Assembly: GCA_033297205.1 (NCBI GenBank)
Contig: MU859180.1
Location: 1 to 64,000, forward strand
Length of the DNA stretch: 64,000 bases
Reading direction: 5' to 3'
Origin: Pseudoneurospora amorphoporcata
Lineage: Eukaryota; Ascomycota; Sordariomycetes; Sordariales; Sordariaceae
Shown: positions 35,303 to 45,925 of the stretch, one piece after another
How the letters are laid out: each line of letters opens with the position of its first letter
Numbering within the stretch: position 1 is the stretch's first letter
Program-made: the position numbers and the translations under genes
Notes under the pieces: generated by a model
Seen by the model: the letters and a program-made list of their open reading frames with translations, nothing else
What the model was told of the DNA's origin: nothing
The model's database searches: none

Positions 35303-35578
35303 ACGTTAACATTTATAAAAGAGGCCTTTACTAGCGCGACCATTATCGACTAGCCCCTACACTTCTCTGATCTCAACCCTATCGAAAACGTTTAGAATTA
35401 AATAAAAAGATAGATCGAAAACGAATACCCTACTAGACCAACTGAGAATAGCCTTAAGCTGGCGATCGAGAAAGTATGGGAGGCTGTTTTAGAGGACTAC
35501 TTACTACGTCTAGTACACTCGATGCCCAAAAGAATCCAGGCGGTAATTAAGACAAACGGTGGGCATATCAATTACTGA

Positions 35579-37441
35579 CCTAGTCAAAGTCATAATTACG
35601 AAATAGTACTCGGATTTTCTGGATTTTAGTATAGGAAATTGACTGATTCGCCGTAACTCTGTTGTCCCTGTTCTTGTTCTGTGGGCCTCGTGCACGTAAT
35701 TTTATTGGTTTTATTCCCTGTCGCCTCCCCTGTCGCCTCCCCTGTCGAAACCCCTGTATGTACCGAGCTAACAATCCTACCAGGGCTCAGGTGTAGATTC
35801 AGTTCGCCGTGACGACACGATAGGTATCTTTCATCTCATCTGAAAGTGGTAGCCGCGGGTTTACACTTCTTACCTACCTCTACTTTTCCAGCAGGTAGTG
35901 AGTTGCACCGTGGGCTTACGGCTCACATTGTTTGACGATAGAGGGAAGGTACCTTACTTACCATGTTGTGACATTCCTGGAGGCGGCAATTTTCCTTGTG
36001 TCTTCCGACCGGTATGGTCGGAAAGTCCACATGGCAAATTCTGGGAGGACCAATCGTTGAGAAACCGATATTGCTGGTTTGCGTTGGAAACAACGGTAAA
36101 GTTTCCGCTTTCCAACAAGAATAACATAACGCGAATGCCGATCCGAGCAACACCTCATGTGATGTTGATTGTAGGATGCATCAAGAACGGTCCCGGATAA
36201 TAAATATAGCAGAATGTGGCGTCAACATCGACGTATGTGCCTCTATTCTATTCAGCCCTTTCGACCATCTTACGAGGCCCCAACTTCGCTCTTTTTCTCA
36301 GCCGCTTTTGTATTATACTCGGGTCAAGCTGAGAACGCAAGTGACGAGACGGGAAGCATGGCTCTCGATCTGGATATGTGTCTTATATGGGCGGCGTGTG
36401 CCGTACAGTAAGCAGTCATGATCGCTAGCGTATGTGCGACAACGGCTGAGGTGTGGCCGACACTCTCACTAGCAGTCCAATATGTAATACTGTACATATG
36501 TCCTGCGTAGATGCAATATTATTCCTCCCATGATGCCTTGTGATACCTTTGTGGCCGTTGCTTTCGGACAATATCATACGAGATTGTTGGGCTGTTTGTC
36601 GGCGTTGGTTCCAGTATGATAGACGCTTGTCTGGCGCCAAGCACAAGAAAGAAAAGCACAAAGACTTTGTATGATACCTAAGGTATTTACCGGTTGAACG
36701 ATCAGTTCCTAATGAGTGGCAGCAGTCTCGCTCGGCCTCACGGATCTCGCTCCACCCCACTTTGTGACTTGCCCTGGCGGACTCTCAGATCCCGTTTCGC
36801 CATAAAGAGTGCAGTGGTGCCGGCGCGGTGCGGGACCCCTGTATACAGCCTCTAGGTACCACAGAAAGTACGCTGAGTGGCTAACAAACCTTCAGTCGAT
36901 GGAAACTTCTCAACCCCTTCCCGCGTTCCCTTGTTCCAAGTTCCTTTTTCGCAGCCACCCAACACCCCCCGTTGCGCCCCTCCACTCTCCGCGGGTTCCT
37001 CGTCAAAGTTGCAAGTTTCGAGTTTCTCGCTCGCAACCCAGCTCCCTGCTGCAGGTTAGGTTGGCGCCATTGCTCCATCTGGTCTGATATGTAACGGTAC
37101 CGGGAGCTCCGCTTATGTCCGATATTGACACCCGTCCTCATCTGTACTCATTCCTGTACATATTAACTGATCGACTTCGCCAACGCCATCGCTGGAAGCT
37201 GGCGCCTATTCCACCCTTTCAACTCTTTTGCGCAAAAGTGTTGGTCCCGGGTCGTCTCTCTCCCACATGAACCACCTTCAAAACACAGCGTGTCCTCTTT
37301 CCATGTTTTAGCCCAGGGGCTCTCGTTTCGAAATCCACCTGCGCTTCGAAATCTCGCTTTCTCCGTGTCATTTGCGCCGCAGCGTGTTTGTCTGTTAAAA
37401 ACATCCCGTCTCGTTGCACAAACTCTTGCGCACCCAGCAAG
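35579..37441. other. Boundary of the repeat block and 5' flank of the copper ATPase gene
   Basis: AT-rich DNA ends near 35,700-35,800. A 12-bp unit (CCTGTCGCCTCC) is repeated imperfectly about four times at 35,717-35,764. The rest is normal sequence with no gene I can support. The last few hundred bases are pyrimidine-rich and likely contain the promoter and leader of the ATPase gene. Confidence 0.5.
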
Positions 37442-40400
37442 ATGGCACCGGCAAATATTCAAGTCCCATCTGGGCACATGGCTACCACAACCCTCAAGGT
37501 TGAGGGTATGACGTGAGTTGGCGCAATGCTTGACTTTGTCCCGGCTTCCTCGCATGTGTATAGAACACTTGGTGACTGACTTTGCGCAGATGCGGCGCCT
37601 GTACTTCGGCCGTTGAAGCTGGCTTCAAGGGCGTCGACGGAGTTGGTAGCGTATCGGTCAGCCTGGTAATGGAACGCGCTGTGGTTATGCATGACCCCGA
37701 CCAAATCACCGCCGATCAAGTCAAGGAAATTATCGAAGACCGAGGGTTCGACGCCGAGGTGCTGGCCACCGATCTCCCGACGCCTATGATCGCCAGGCGC
37801 CCCGAACAAGACCTGGAAGCTTCCGACGACTCCCCGTCAATGGTTACCACTGTTGCAATCGAGGGCATGACATGCGGCGCCTGCACATCAGCGGTCGAGG
37901 GCGCATTCAAGGACGTATCTGGCGTACGGCACTTCAGCATTTCCCTACTCTCCGAGAGAGCCGTTATCGAGCATGACCCGACACTGTTGAGCGCCGATGC
38001 TATCTGCGAAGCCATTGAAGATCGCGGATTTGGGGCGACTCTTGTCGAGAGTGTTCATAAGGTACCCGAAATAGAGTCGATTTCCGGCGCGACGACATCC
38101 TCCAAACCGTCAAGCGCGACCACGACGGTAGCGATCGAGGGCATGACTTGCGGCGCTTGCACTTCAGCTGTGGAACAAGGATTCAAGGATGTGGACGGAG
38201 TTCTGAAATTCAATATCAGCCTTCTCGCTGAGCGAGCGGTTATTCTGCACGATCCAACGGTATTACCGGCTGATAAGATCGTGGAAATCATTGAAGATCG
38301 AGGCTTTGATGCTAAGGTTCTAACAACAACATTTGAGCAACCTGCCCACTCTAGCGGCACTTCGACAGCACAGTTCAAGATCTATGGAAACCTTGATGCC
38401 GCCGCAGCTAATAAGCTAGAAGATGCGGTTCTTGCGCTCCCTGGGGTCGCCAGCGCCAAGCTGGCCATTGCGACCTCCAGACTGACTGTCACTCATATGC
38501 CTAATGTTACTGGACTACGAGCTATTGTCGAAACCGTCGAAGGCGCCGGCTATAATGCCCTTGTGGCGGACAATGACGACAACAATGCCCAGCTAGAGTC
38601 ACTCGCCAAGACGCGAGAGATCAATGAATGGAAGCAGGCGTTCAGGATCTCGGCTGCTTTTGCCGTCCCGGTCTTCTTCATCAGCATGATCTTTCCCATG
38701 TTCCTGAAGTTCCTTGATTTTGGGCACGTCAAACTAATTCCAGGTCTATACCTTGGAGATGTGGTCTGCTTAGTGCTCACGATACCGGTTCAGTTTAGCA
38801 TTGGAAAGCGCTTCTATGTATCGGCTTGGAAGTCGATAAAACATAGATCGCCGACTATGGATGTCCTTGTTGTTCTCGGTACCTCGTGCGCTTTCTTCTT
38901 CAGCATTGTCGCGATGACAGTATCTATACTATTCCCTCCGCACACCCGGCCGAGCACCATCTTCGACACAAGTACCATGCTGATCACCTTCATCACTTTC
39001 GGCCGTTTCCTCGAAAACCGGGCCAAGGGTCAGACATCCAAGGCGCTCTCGCGCCTTATGTCCTTGGCTCCATCGATGGCTACCATCTATGCTGACCCCA
39101 TTGCGGCGCAAAAAGCTGCCGAGGGCTGGGATAGCAACGCAGACTCGTCTGACCCACAGGAGCAGCGTGAAGGCAACGCAGCAGAGGAGAAGGTTATTCC
39201 CACAGAACTTATTCAGGTCGGAGACATCGTTCTTGTGCGTCCCGGTGACAAGATCCCCGCAGATGGTGTTCTTGTCAGGGGAGAGACATATGTCGACGAA
39301 AGTATGGTCACTGGAGAAGCCATGCCCGTCCAGAAAAAGAAGGGAAGCTTGTTGATCGGTGGCACTGTCAACGGCGCGGGGCGAGTTGACTTCCGTGTTA
39401 CTCGTGCAGGACGGGACACTCAGCTCAGCCAAATCGTCAAGCTGGTTCAAGACGCTCAGACGACCCGTGCCCCCATTCAGCGCCTGGCGGACACTCTCGC
39501 TGGCTACTTCGTCCCGATGATTCTGATACTTGGTCTGACGACATTCTTTACCTGGATGATTCTGAGCCATGTCCTGTCCACCCCTCCAAAGATATTTTTG
39601 GAAGACGCAAGTGGCGGCAAAATCATGGTGTGCGTCAAGCTTTGCATTTCCGTTATTGTTTTTGCGTGCCCTTGCGCTCTCGGCCTCGCAACGCCTACCG
39701 CTGTCATGGTTGGTACAGGTATTGGTGCGGAAAACGGCATTCTCGTCAAGGGTGGTGCTGCTCTCGAGACCATTACTAAGATCACTCAGGTGGTTCTCGA
39801 CAAGACTGGTACCATCACGTATGGAAAGATGACCGTCGCCAAAACCAACATTGTGTCCGTCTGGCAGGACAATGACTGGCGCCGTCGTCTATGGTGGACT
39901 CTCGTGGGCCTGGCTGAAATGGGCAGTGAACACCCCGTCGGCAAAGCAGTTCTCAACGCAGCCAAAACGGAGCTTGGTCTCGAGGTAGAGGGAACCATTG
40001 ATGGCACCATTGGCAACTTCACCGTAGCCGTGGGCCAGGGTATTACCGCGGAGGTTGAGCCAGCTTCCTCCCTAGAGAGGACACGTTACCGGGTACACGT
40101 AGGCAACGTTCGCTTCCTCTGGGACAACAACATCGAGATCCCAGAATCCGCGGTCGAGGCCGCCGAAGAAATCAACGAAGCCGCCACTAGCTCTCGATCC
40201 AAGTCCACCCCTTCCAACACCCCAGCAGGCACCACCAACATCTTCATCGCCATCGACGGCAAATACACCGGCCACCTCTGTCTCTCCGACACCATCAAAG
40301 ACGGCGCCGCCGCCACCATCGCCGTCCTCCACCGCATGGGCGTCAAGACCGCCATCGTAACCGGCGACCAACGCAGCACCGCCATCGCCGTCGCCTCCGC

Positions 40401-41064
40401 CGTCGGCATCGACCCGGAAGACGTTTACGCCGGCGCCTCACCCGACCAGAAGCAAGCTATCATCCAACAACTCCAATCGCGCGGCGCCGTCGTCGCCATG
40501 GTCGGCGACGGCATCAACGACTCCCCCGCCTTAGCCACCGCAGATGTCGGCATCGCCATGAGCTCCGGCACCGACGTAGCCATGGAGGCCGCCGACGTAG
40601 TCCTCATGCGGCCCAACGACCTGATGGACATACCCGCCGCGCTGCATTTGGCGAGGACCATCTTCCGCCGCATCAAGATGAACCTGGCGTGGGCGTGCAT
40701 GTACAACCTGATCGGCCTCCCCTTCGCCATGGGCATTTTCCTGCCGTTCGGCTACCACCTGCACCCAATGGGCGCGGGCGCCGCGATGGCGGCCAGTAGC
40801 GTCAGCGTCGTAGTCAGCAGTCTGTTCCTCAAGTTCTGGGCGAGGCCGAAGTGGATGGACAAGACGCTTTATGAGTTTGAGATGGACAAGAACGGTGGTC
40901 TTCGCACGGGTAGGATGATCAGGAAGCGCGGTGCTGGATGGGGACTGTTTGGGGGCATTGTTAGCAAGGTCCGGGATGTACTGGGTGTTGGGGCCGCGAG
41001 GAGGAATAAGGATGATGGATATGTGCCGCTTGACAATTTGGATGCGGCTGAGCATGCTGTTTAA
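37442..41064 (+). CDS. ccc2: Copper-transporting P-type ATPase (Ccc2/ATP7 family)
   Basis: Two exons, 37,442-37,512 and 37,590-41,064, give 1,181 residues. The 77-bp intron (GTGAGT...GCAG) splits the first copper motif. Three N-terminal metal-binding domains each carry GMTCGACTSAVE (cysteine pairs at about 25/28, 119/122 and 211/214). A fourth similar fold at about 285-350 has no CxxC. Then come the P1B ATPase parts: actuator TGEAMP (about 598), the CPC copper site in FACPCALGLATPT (717-719), the phosphorylated aspartate in DKTGT (761), SEHPVGKAV, and GDGINDSPAL in the hinge. Eight membrane segments are expected. The family loads copper into secretory enzymes in the trans-Golgi. The first ATG is chosen because it starts the first metal-binding domain. 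Repeat DNA ends about 1.7 kb upstream. Confidence 0.94.
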
Positions 41065-42261
41065 TCAGTGTGTTTTTGTAGCTGAGAGGGAGAAGAGTAA
41101 GAAGAAAATGCAAGGAAAGAGGATGGATATAAGGAACGGGGACTACTACCTACGTACATACACACAGAAACGAAACAGAAGACGGAAAGTGACAGGCTAG
41201 CAGCAGCAAGAGCATGATATCAGGAGTTTTTGGGAGGGTTTGCTTTGCTTTTTCATTTTTGTTTTACGACGAATCCTTTTTTGGGTATACTAGCAGGCAG
41301 ACAGAGGAGAACAGAGAACAGTGATGACATGATGTTTGTCCTTGAGGGTGGCTGTCTTCTATCGAATCTCAAACATTTCAATGAGTGATGCCTTCGTTCT
41401 TAGTCTATTTCGATTAAAGATGACTCTAGGTTGTGTCTTCATATTGCCTTCTCGGGCAATAATAGTATGGGAAGCAGTCGACATCATCGCTTCGCTATTC
41501 CTCCTTATCCGTCACATTAGTGACCTCAACCTCCTTTTGTTCAATCAACGTCTGGGATGTTCATGATTGATTTTGAAGTCGTTGCCTGCCGTCTCAAAGC
41601 TTTACGACGAGCGAGTACGAAGGAGTTGCCCCCTTTTTTTACAGAGATCATTAACCCGTTTAGTTAGCTTAATTTCGCGCTACGGATAAATATTCATCAA
41701 GCAGGGACCATAAAAGAGAAGGAAAAGCACACATAACGAAGTACGGAACATTTGGTTCACCCAAAGCATATTAAGAGTTAAATGATGAGCGGATAGGCCA
41801 GAAAACAATAGACGCCGAGCGGTTCTAACGAAAAAAAGGGACTAAAGGTAAGTTAAGTGGCAGCTTGGTATTTATAGAACTCCTCCTCCCATCCATCATC
41901 ACACTCCATCCTTGCCTGTATTTCCCCCTTCTCCGCAACCATATCCGTACCCCCGTTAGCATAAGACGTACGCAAATATGAGGAAAGCAGCAGGCAAAGT
42001 CTCCTTGCGATGTATCAAACTGTACAAGATCCCGAACCAAGCGTGCTCCTGACTTTCCGAAAAGTGATCACAAGTGCAAAACGAGTGCTGGTCTATCCCC
42101 TTTTTGACCGTCTCATGGATTATCGTGAGACGGTCGTCAACCACTGGTTGCCATGTTTGGTGAGTTCGTTCGGTTGCTAAAGGGCGTATATGGTGGCATC
42201 AACCGAGCGGATACTGGACCCGGGCAGAGTAAGGGCATGGTCATTAAGCGTAGCCAGCACT
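41065..42261. other. Convergent intergenic region
   Basis: This holds the 3' ends of the ATPase and ARF genes. I see no gene. The sequence is ordinary. Confidence 0.5.
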
Positions 42262-43067
42262 TTAAGGGCTCTTCTTCTTCAACTCGGTCGACAGCCAGTC
42301 GAGACCCTCGAACAGACCATCACCGGTGGTAGCGCAAGTGGCTTGGATGTACTACGTGAAAAAAGAGTGTTAGGGCACAGAGGCATACATCATGTGAGAC
42401 AGGGGAATTCAAAACATACCCAAGAGCGTTGCCTCAAGCTGGAAAGTCCGAGCTTATCCGTGATCTCGGCAGCGTTCATGGCATTCTAAAAGACGCAATG
42501 TTAGTTGGCTGTTTCTGCTGATGCTGCTGAATATGGCAGGGTTTCGGTTAAATAGGGGTGGCGCTTACAGGAAGATCCTGCTTGTTGGCGAAGACGAGCA
42601 GGAGGGCGTCGCGGAGCTCATCCTCGTTGAGCATGCGCTGGAGTTCTTCGCGGGCCTCGACAACACGGTCGCGATCGTTGCTGTCGACTACGAAAATGAT
42701 ACCCTGGGTGTTCTGGAAGTAATGTCTCCACAGAGGCCTGATCTTGTCCTGACCACCGACATCCCAGACGGTAAACTGAATGTTCTTGTACTCGACGGTT
42801 TCGACGTTGAAGCCTTTAAGACGGATGGTGTCAGTGTTGCGTGCTCTCGCAAGGAGTGGGTCTGAGCCGTCAATGTGCACTAAGGGGGTAGAGGATGGCG
42901 CGTAGCGTACCGATGGTCGGGATGGTCGTGACGACTTCACCGAGCTTGAGCTTGTAGAGAATGGTGGTCTTTCCGGCAGCGTCGAGACCGACCATCAAAA
43001 TTCTCATCTCTTTCTTGCCGAAGAGCCCATCGAAAAGCTTTCCGAATATCGAGAGTGTGTTGCCCAT
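42262..43067 (-). CDS. arf1: ADP-ribosylation factor, ARF1 type
   Basis: Four exons, 43,067-42,911, 42,813-42,569, 42,485-42,420 and 42,351-42,262, give 185 residues. The N-terminus begins MGNT with the glycine needed for myristoylation and an amphipathic helix (LSIFGKLFDGLF). GTPase motifs are GLDAAGKTT (P-loop), PTIGFNVE (switch 1, at the first intron), WDVGGQDKIRPLWRHYF (switch 2), NKQDLP and CATTGDG. These match class I ARFs, which recruit COPI and clathrin adaptors to the Golgi. All introns are GT-AG, with exon 2 ending at DLP and exon 3 at RQRSW. The divergent neighbour is Emp24, another early-secretory protein, but this may be chance. Confidence 0.95.
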
Positions 43068-44674
43068 CTTGGCGGTTGTGTATTAGGCGACGCTAAAGTT
43101 GCAAGTGTAGAAAATTATCTGTAGGGCGGTAAAGCGTAAGCAAAGGATTCGTTGATGCGGTCGAGATGAACTGTTGAATGTTCGTCGGGATGGTGGTGTT
43201 GAGAGGAAGAGTGCGATTGATGACAATGGGGACGGCGGGTGGGCATTTAATGACGACGGCCCGCGTGAGGACAGATAACTGGTGTCTGGCCATTCGCTAT
43301 CCTCAGGCACACAACAACAGCATGCCACAGACAAGGTAAACCCGCAAGGGCTGCGACGGGTGACGAGCTGGTTGGCGCCGTTTGACCACTCGACAATCTT
43401 CACAAGCCGAGAGGCACGCGTCGTTCAGTGTGAAGGTAGAGGCAGGTAGACACGGAATGGGGAAGCTGTGGCAGGCAGCGCCGATGGGACGCACCACCAC
43501 GGAGGTGCCTTGCAACGGCGTGATTGATTCGCTGACTGCTAGAGGGCCAGAAGAAGGGGATCACGATATGCGACAACGATGACCGGTACTTACTATGGGA
43601 GGCGTGTCCTCGAGTAATGGGGACGGCGATGTTTGGGATGCGCGTCACCGGTCGCAGACAGAAATATGGTGTTGAATGTGGATGGTGGTAGGATTGATGG
43701 CGGTGTGTGAGGTGGTGGAAGGAAGGCAAAGCGGGCGAGAATGTGTCTCCGGCCGTCAGGTCTCTGGCACCGATTTTGAAAGTTGTTCTTGGGCAGGGCG
43801 ACCGTCCGACACCACCCACCAGTAGCCTGCCCGCCTGCCCCCCGGCGGATTCCCAAAGCCAGACGACTCTGTTGGCTCGGCTGGGGGTGGGCTCGAGGGG
43901 CCACCACGCCCACTCCTCAGACTCCTGGCTCTCTTGCATCCCCGCCGTCAGAGCGTGCACGGTCCACTCTACGCCCTGTACACGCGAGCTACCACTACCT
44001 TATCTGGCCAACCCCCTTTTCGCCTGCATCAACAACAACTCGGCGCAGCAGCACGTAGGAGCGACGAGGTACCTTGCTGGTACCCCTCCACGTGCCCTCC
44101 GGCCCTCCTGAAAGATTACCTAACCTGTAGGGAAGAACATAGGGACCGAATCACTTAACGTTTTCACAATAGCTCGTCATTCGAAACGGGACCCTTCTTC
44201 TCGGCCTACCAAGTCCCTCCTTTGTGTGTATCCAAGGGGCCATTTCCAGTCTTCCATTGTTGACGGTCTCGAGCTTCACAAGCCAGTCATTCCCCTGGAG
44301 CCCCGGCAACTTTGATAGGCCAGAGCCTCACTTCCATCGTCCACCGGTACGCCAAGGCCAAACACCTGGGTGCTCGCGGCAGCAGCTACAAGGGGGCACC
44401 GGGCTGGGCGTTGCCCACTGTACAGTACCTAGGTAGGTACTTCCTGTGCTACTGGCGGGATCCGACCTCACCACTAGACTTAGGTGTCCACTGCCCTGGA
44501 CTTGCGGCTGCCAGAATTGTGAGAGGTAGGGGTAATTGTGAATCGCCAAGTTGTCCTCCCAAAACGACTCGCGAAACCGAAACGGAAGCTTCCCGTCCTT
44601 TGCTTTGAATCCTCGCCAAACTCCACATTCGCTCATCGACGCCATCCCCGGACCAATTCGTAAAATCGATCGCA
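43068..44674. other. Divergent promoter region of arf1 and emp24
   Basis: Several open stretches occur but none looks coding. The 1.6 kb should hold both promoters and leaders, possibly with a leader intron in arf1. Confidence 0.5.
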
Positions 44675-45501
44675 ATGCATTTCCTCACAGCAGCTAAGCT
44701 GCTGCTCTCGGCCAGCTTGTTCGGCGCTGCCGCCGCTCACAACATCGTGCTCCCCGCCCACGGCCGCGAATGCTTCCACGAGAACCTCCATCGCGATGAC
44801 AAGATGACGGTGACCTTCCAGGTCGGCGACCGCGAGTTTGGCAGCGCCGGCAACCTCGACATCGATTTCTGGGTGCGTCATCCCCTTGGCATATAGCATT
44901 TCCCACGTAGCCCCACCGCCCATTTAATCAAGAGACAACTACAGTCAAGAAGCCTGCAACAAGAACAGAGCTAGACTAACACGGGGGCGTCATAGATCAC
45001 CAACCCCTTAAACCAATACGAGACCTTTGAAAAGTCCATATCCAACGGCGACTTCTCGTTCGAGGCCAAGCACGACGGCAAGTACGTTTACTGCTTCGGC
45101 AACGAGCACTGGGGCGCCAACACCAAGGAGGTGTCGTTCAACGTGCACGGCATCGTGTACATTTCCGAGGCGGACGCGCCCCAGGACCCGCTCGAGGTCG
45201 AGGTGCGCAAGCTGTCGGAGATGCTGGAGATGGTCAAGGACGAGCAGAGCTACATTGTCGTGCGCGAGCGCACCCACCGTAACACGGCCGAGAGCACCAA
45301 CGCCCGCGTCAAGTGGTGGAACCTGTTTATCGTCGGCGTTGTGGTGGGAGAGTCCCTGTTCCAGGTCTGGTGGTTGAGGAGGTTCTTTGAGGTATGTTGA
45401 GATTCTTATACTCTTGGGAGAGAAGAAGATCAGGAGACGCGACTTGGGGCTGAAAAGCTAACCCCTGAACCCCCTTGATTTAGGTCAAGCGGGTCATCTA
45501 A
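44675..45501 (+). CDS. emp24: p24 cargo receptor Emp24
   Basis: Three exons, 44,675-44,872, 44,996-45,391 and 45,484-45,501, give 203 residues. A signal peptide (about 1-20) ends in AAAAH, followed by the GOLD domain starting HNIVLPAHGRECFHENL. Conserved p24 pieces are YVYCFGNEHWG, KEVSFNVHGIVYI, the coiled coil with KDEQSYIVVRERTHRNTAES and RVKWW, a single membrane span, and a short cytosolic tail RRFFEVKRVI. The FF and terminal hydrophobic residues fit COPI/COPII sorting signals. Emp24 cycles between ER and Golgi and packages GPI-anchored cargo. The last exon has only 18 bases and encodes VKRVI; retention of the last intron would give a tail ending FFEVC. Confidence 0.93.
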
Positions 45502-45925
45502 ACTTAACCTCCCGATCCTGTCTCCTCGTCGGATGGAGTACTTCCTCCCCCTCATCAATAACAACAACAATTTTATAATATTCAAGCCACTTCATTCTAC
45601 AAGTTGCTTTGGGAACACCATTCATATTTGGGCGCTTGGAATGGGTCAGCGGGATGGGGATACGAAACAAATGATATGATAATGGAATTGCCTACAACTA
45701 GACAAAGACGAAATCTAGCGTGTCTTCACACCCATGTGAACCATGCATTTCAAGATGTCCGACGAGATGTTCCCAGTTTCTCGATCTTGTGTCTAACATT
45801 ACTGCATCATGGGTTGCCATGTAGGTCTCATTTACAGACGCCATAGCGAACAATCTCAAGGTCCCTTCCAGCGGGGGTCATAATACGTATCATTCCGTAA
45901 CGCCGCTCTGAAAATATCCCAATAC
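45502..45925. other. Convergent 3' region
   Basis: Only the 3' ends of emp24 and the DUF3405 gene are expected here. I see nothing else. Confidence 0.5.

Larger units (their letters stand above)
32655..35578 (+). pseudogene. Tc1/mariner transposase, split by about 1.9 kb of insertions
   Basis: The 5' part, about 32,655-33,422, contains PEFKGYHCYSI (near 32,942-32,973), which resembles the fungal Tc1 pattern with GYxCYxI, and MQDNAPAYNLKSTK at 33,378-33,419, the second catalytic aspartate block. The 3' part, about 35,303-35,578, continues with FTSATIID, then a stop in place of tryptophan, HFSDLNPIENV with the catalytic glutamate, and ends SMPKRIQAVIKTNGGHINY and a stop. Together the parts give about 350 codons, the usual length of fungal Tc1 transposases. 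Tryptophan codons have become TAG by RIP. Exact breakpoints are uncertain because TTTAT occurs on both sides. Two independent fragments are possible but less likely. Confidence 0.7.
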
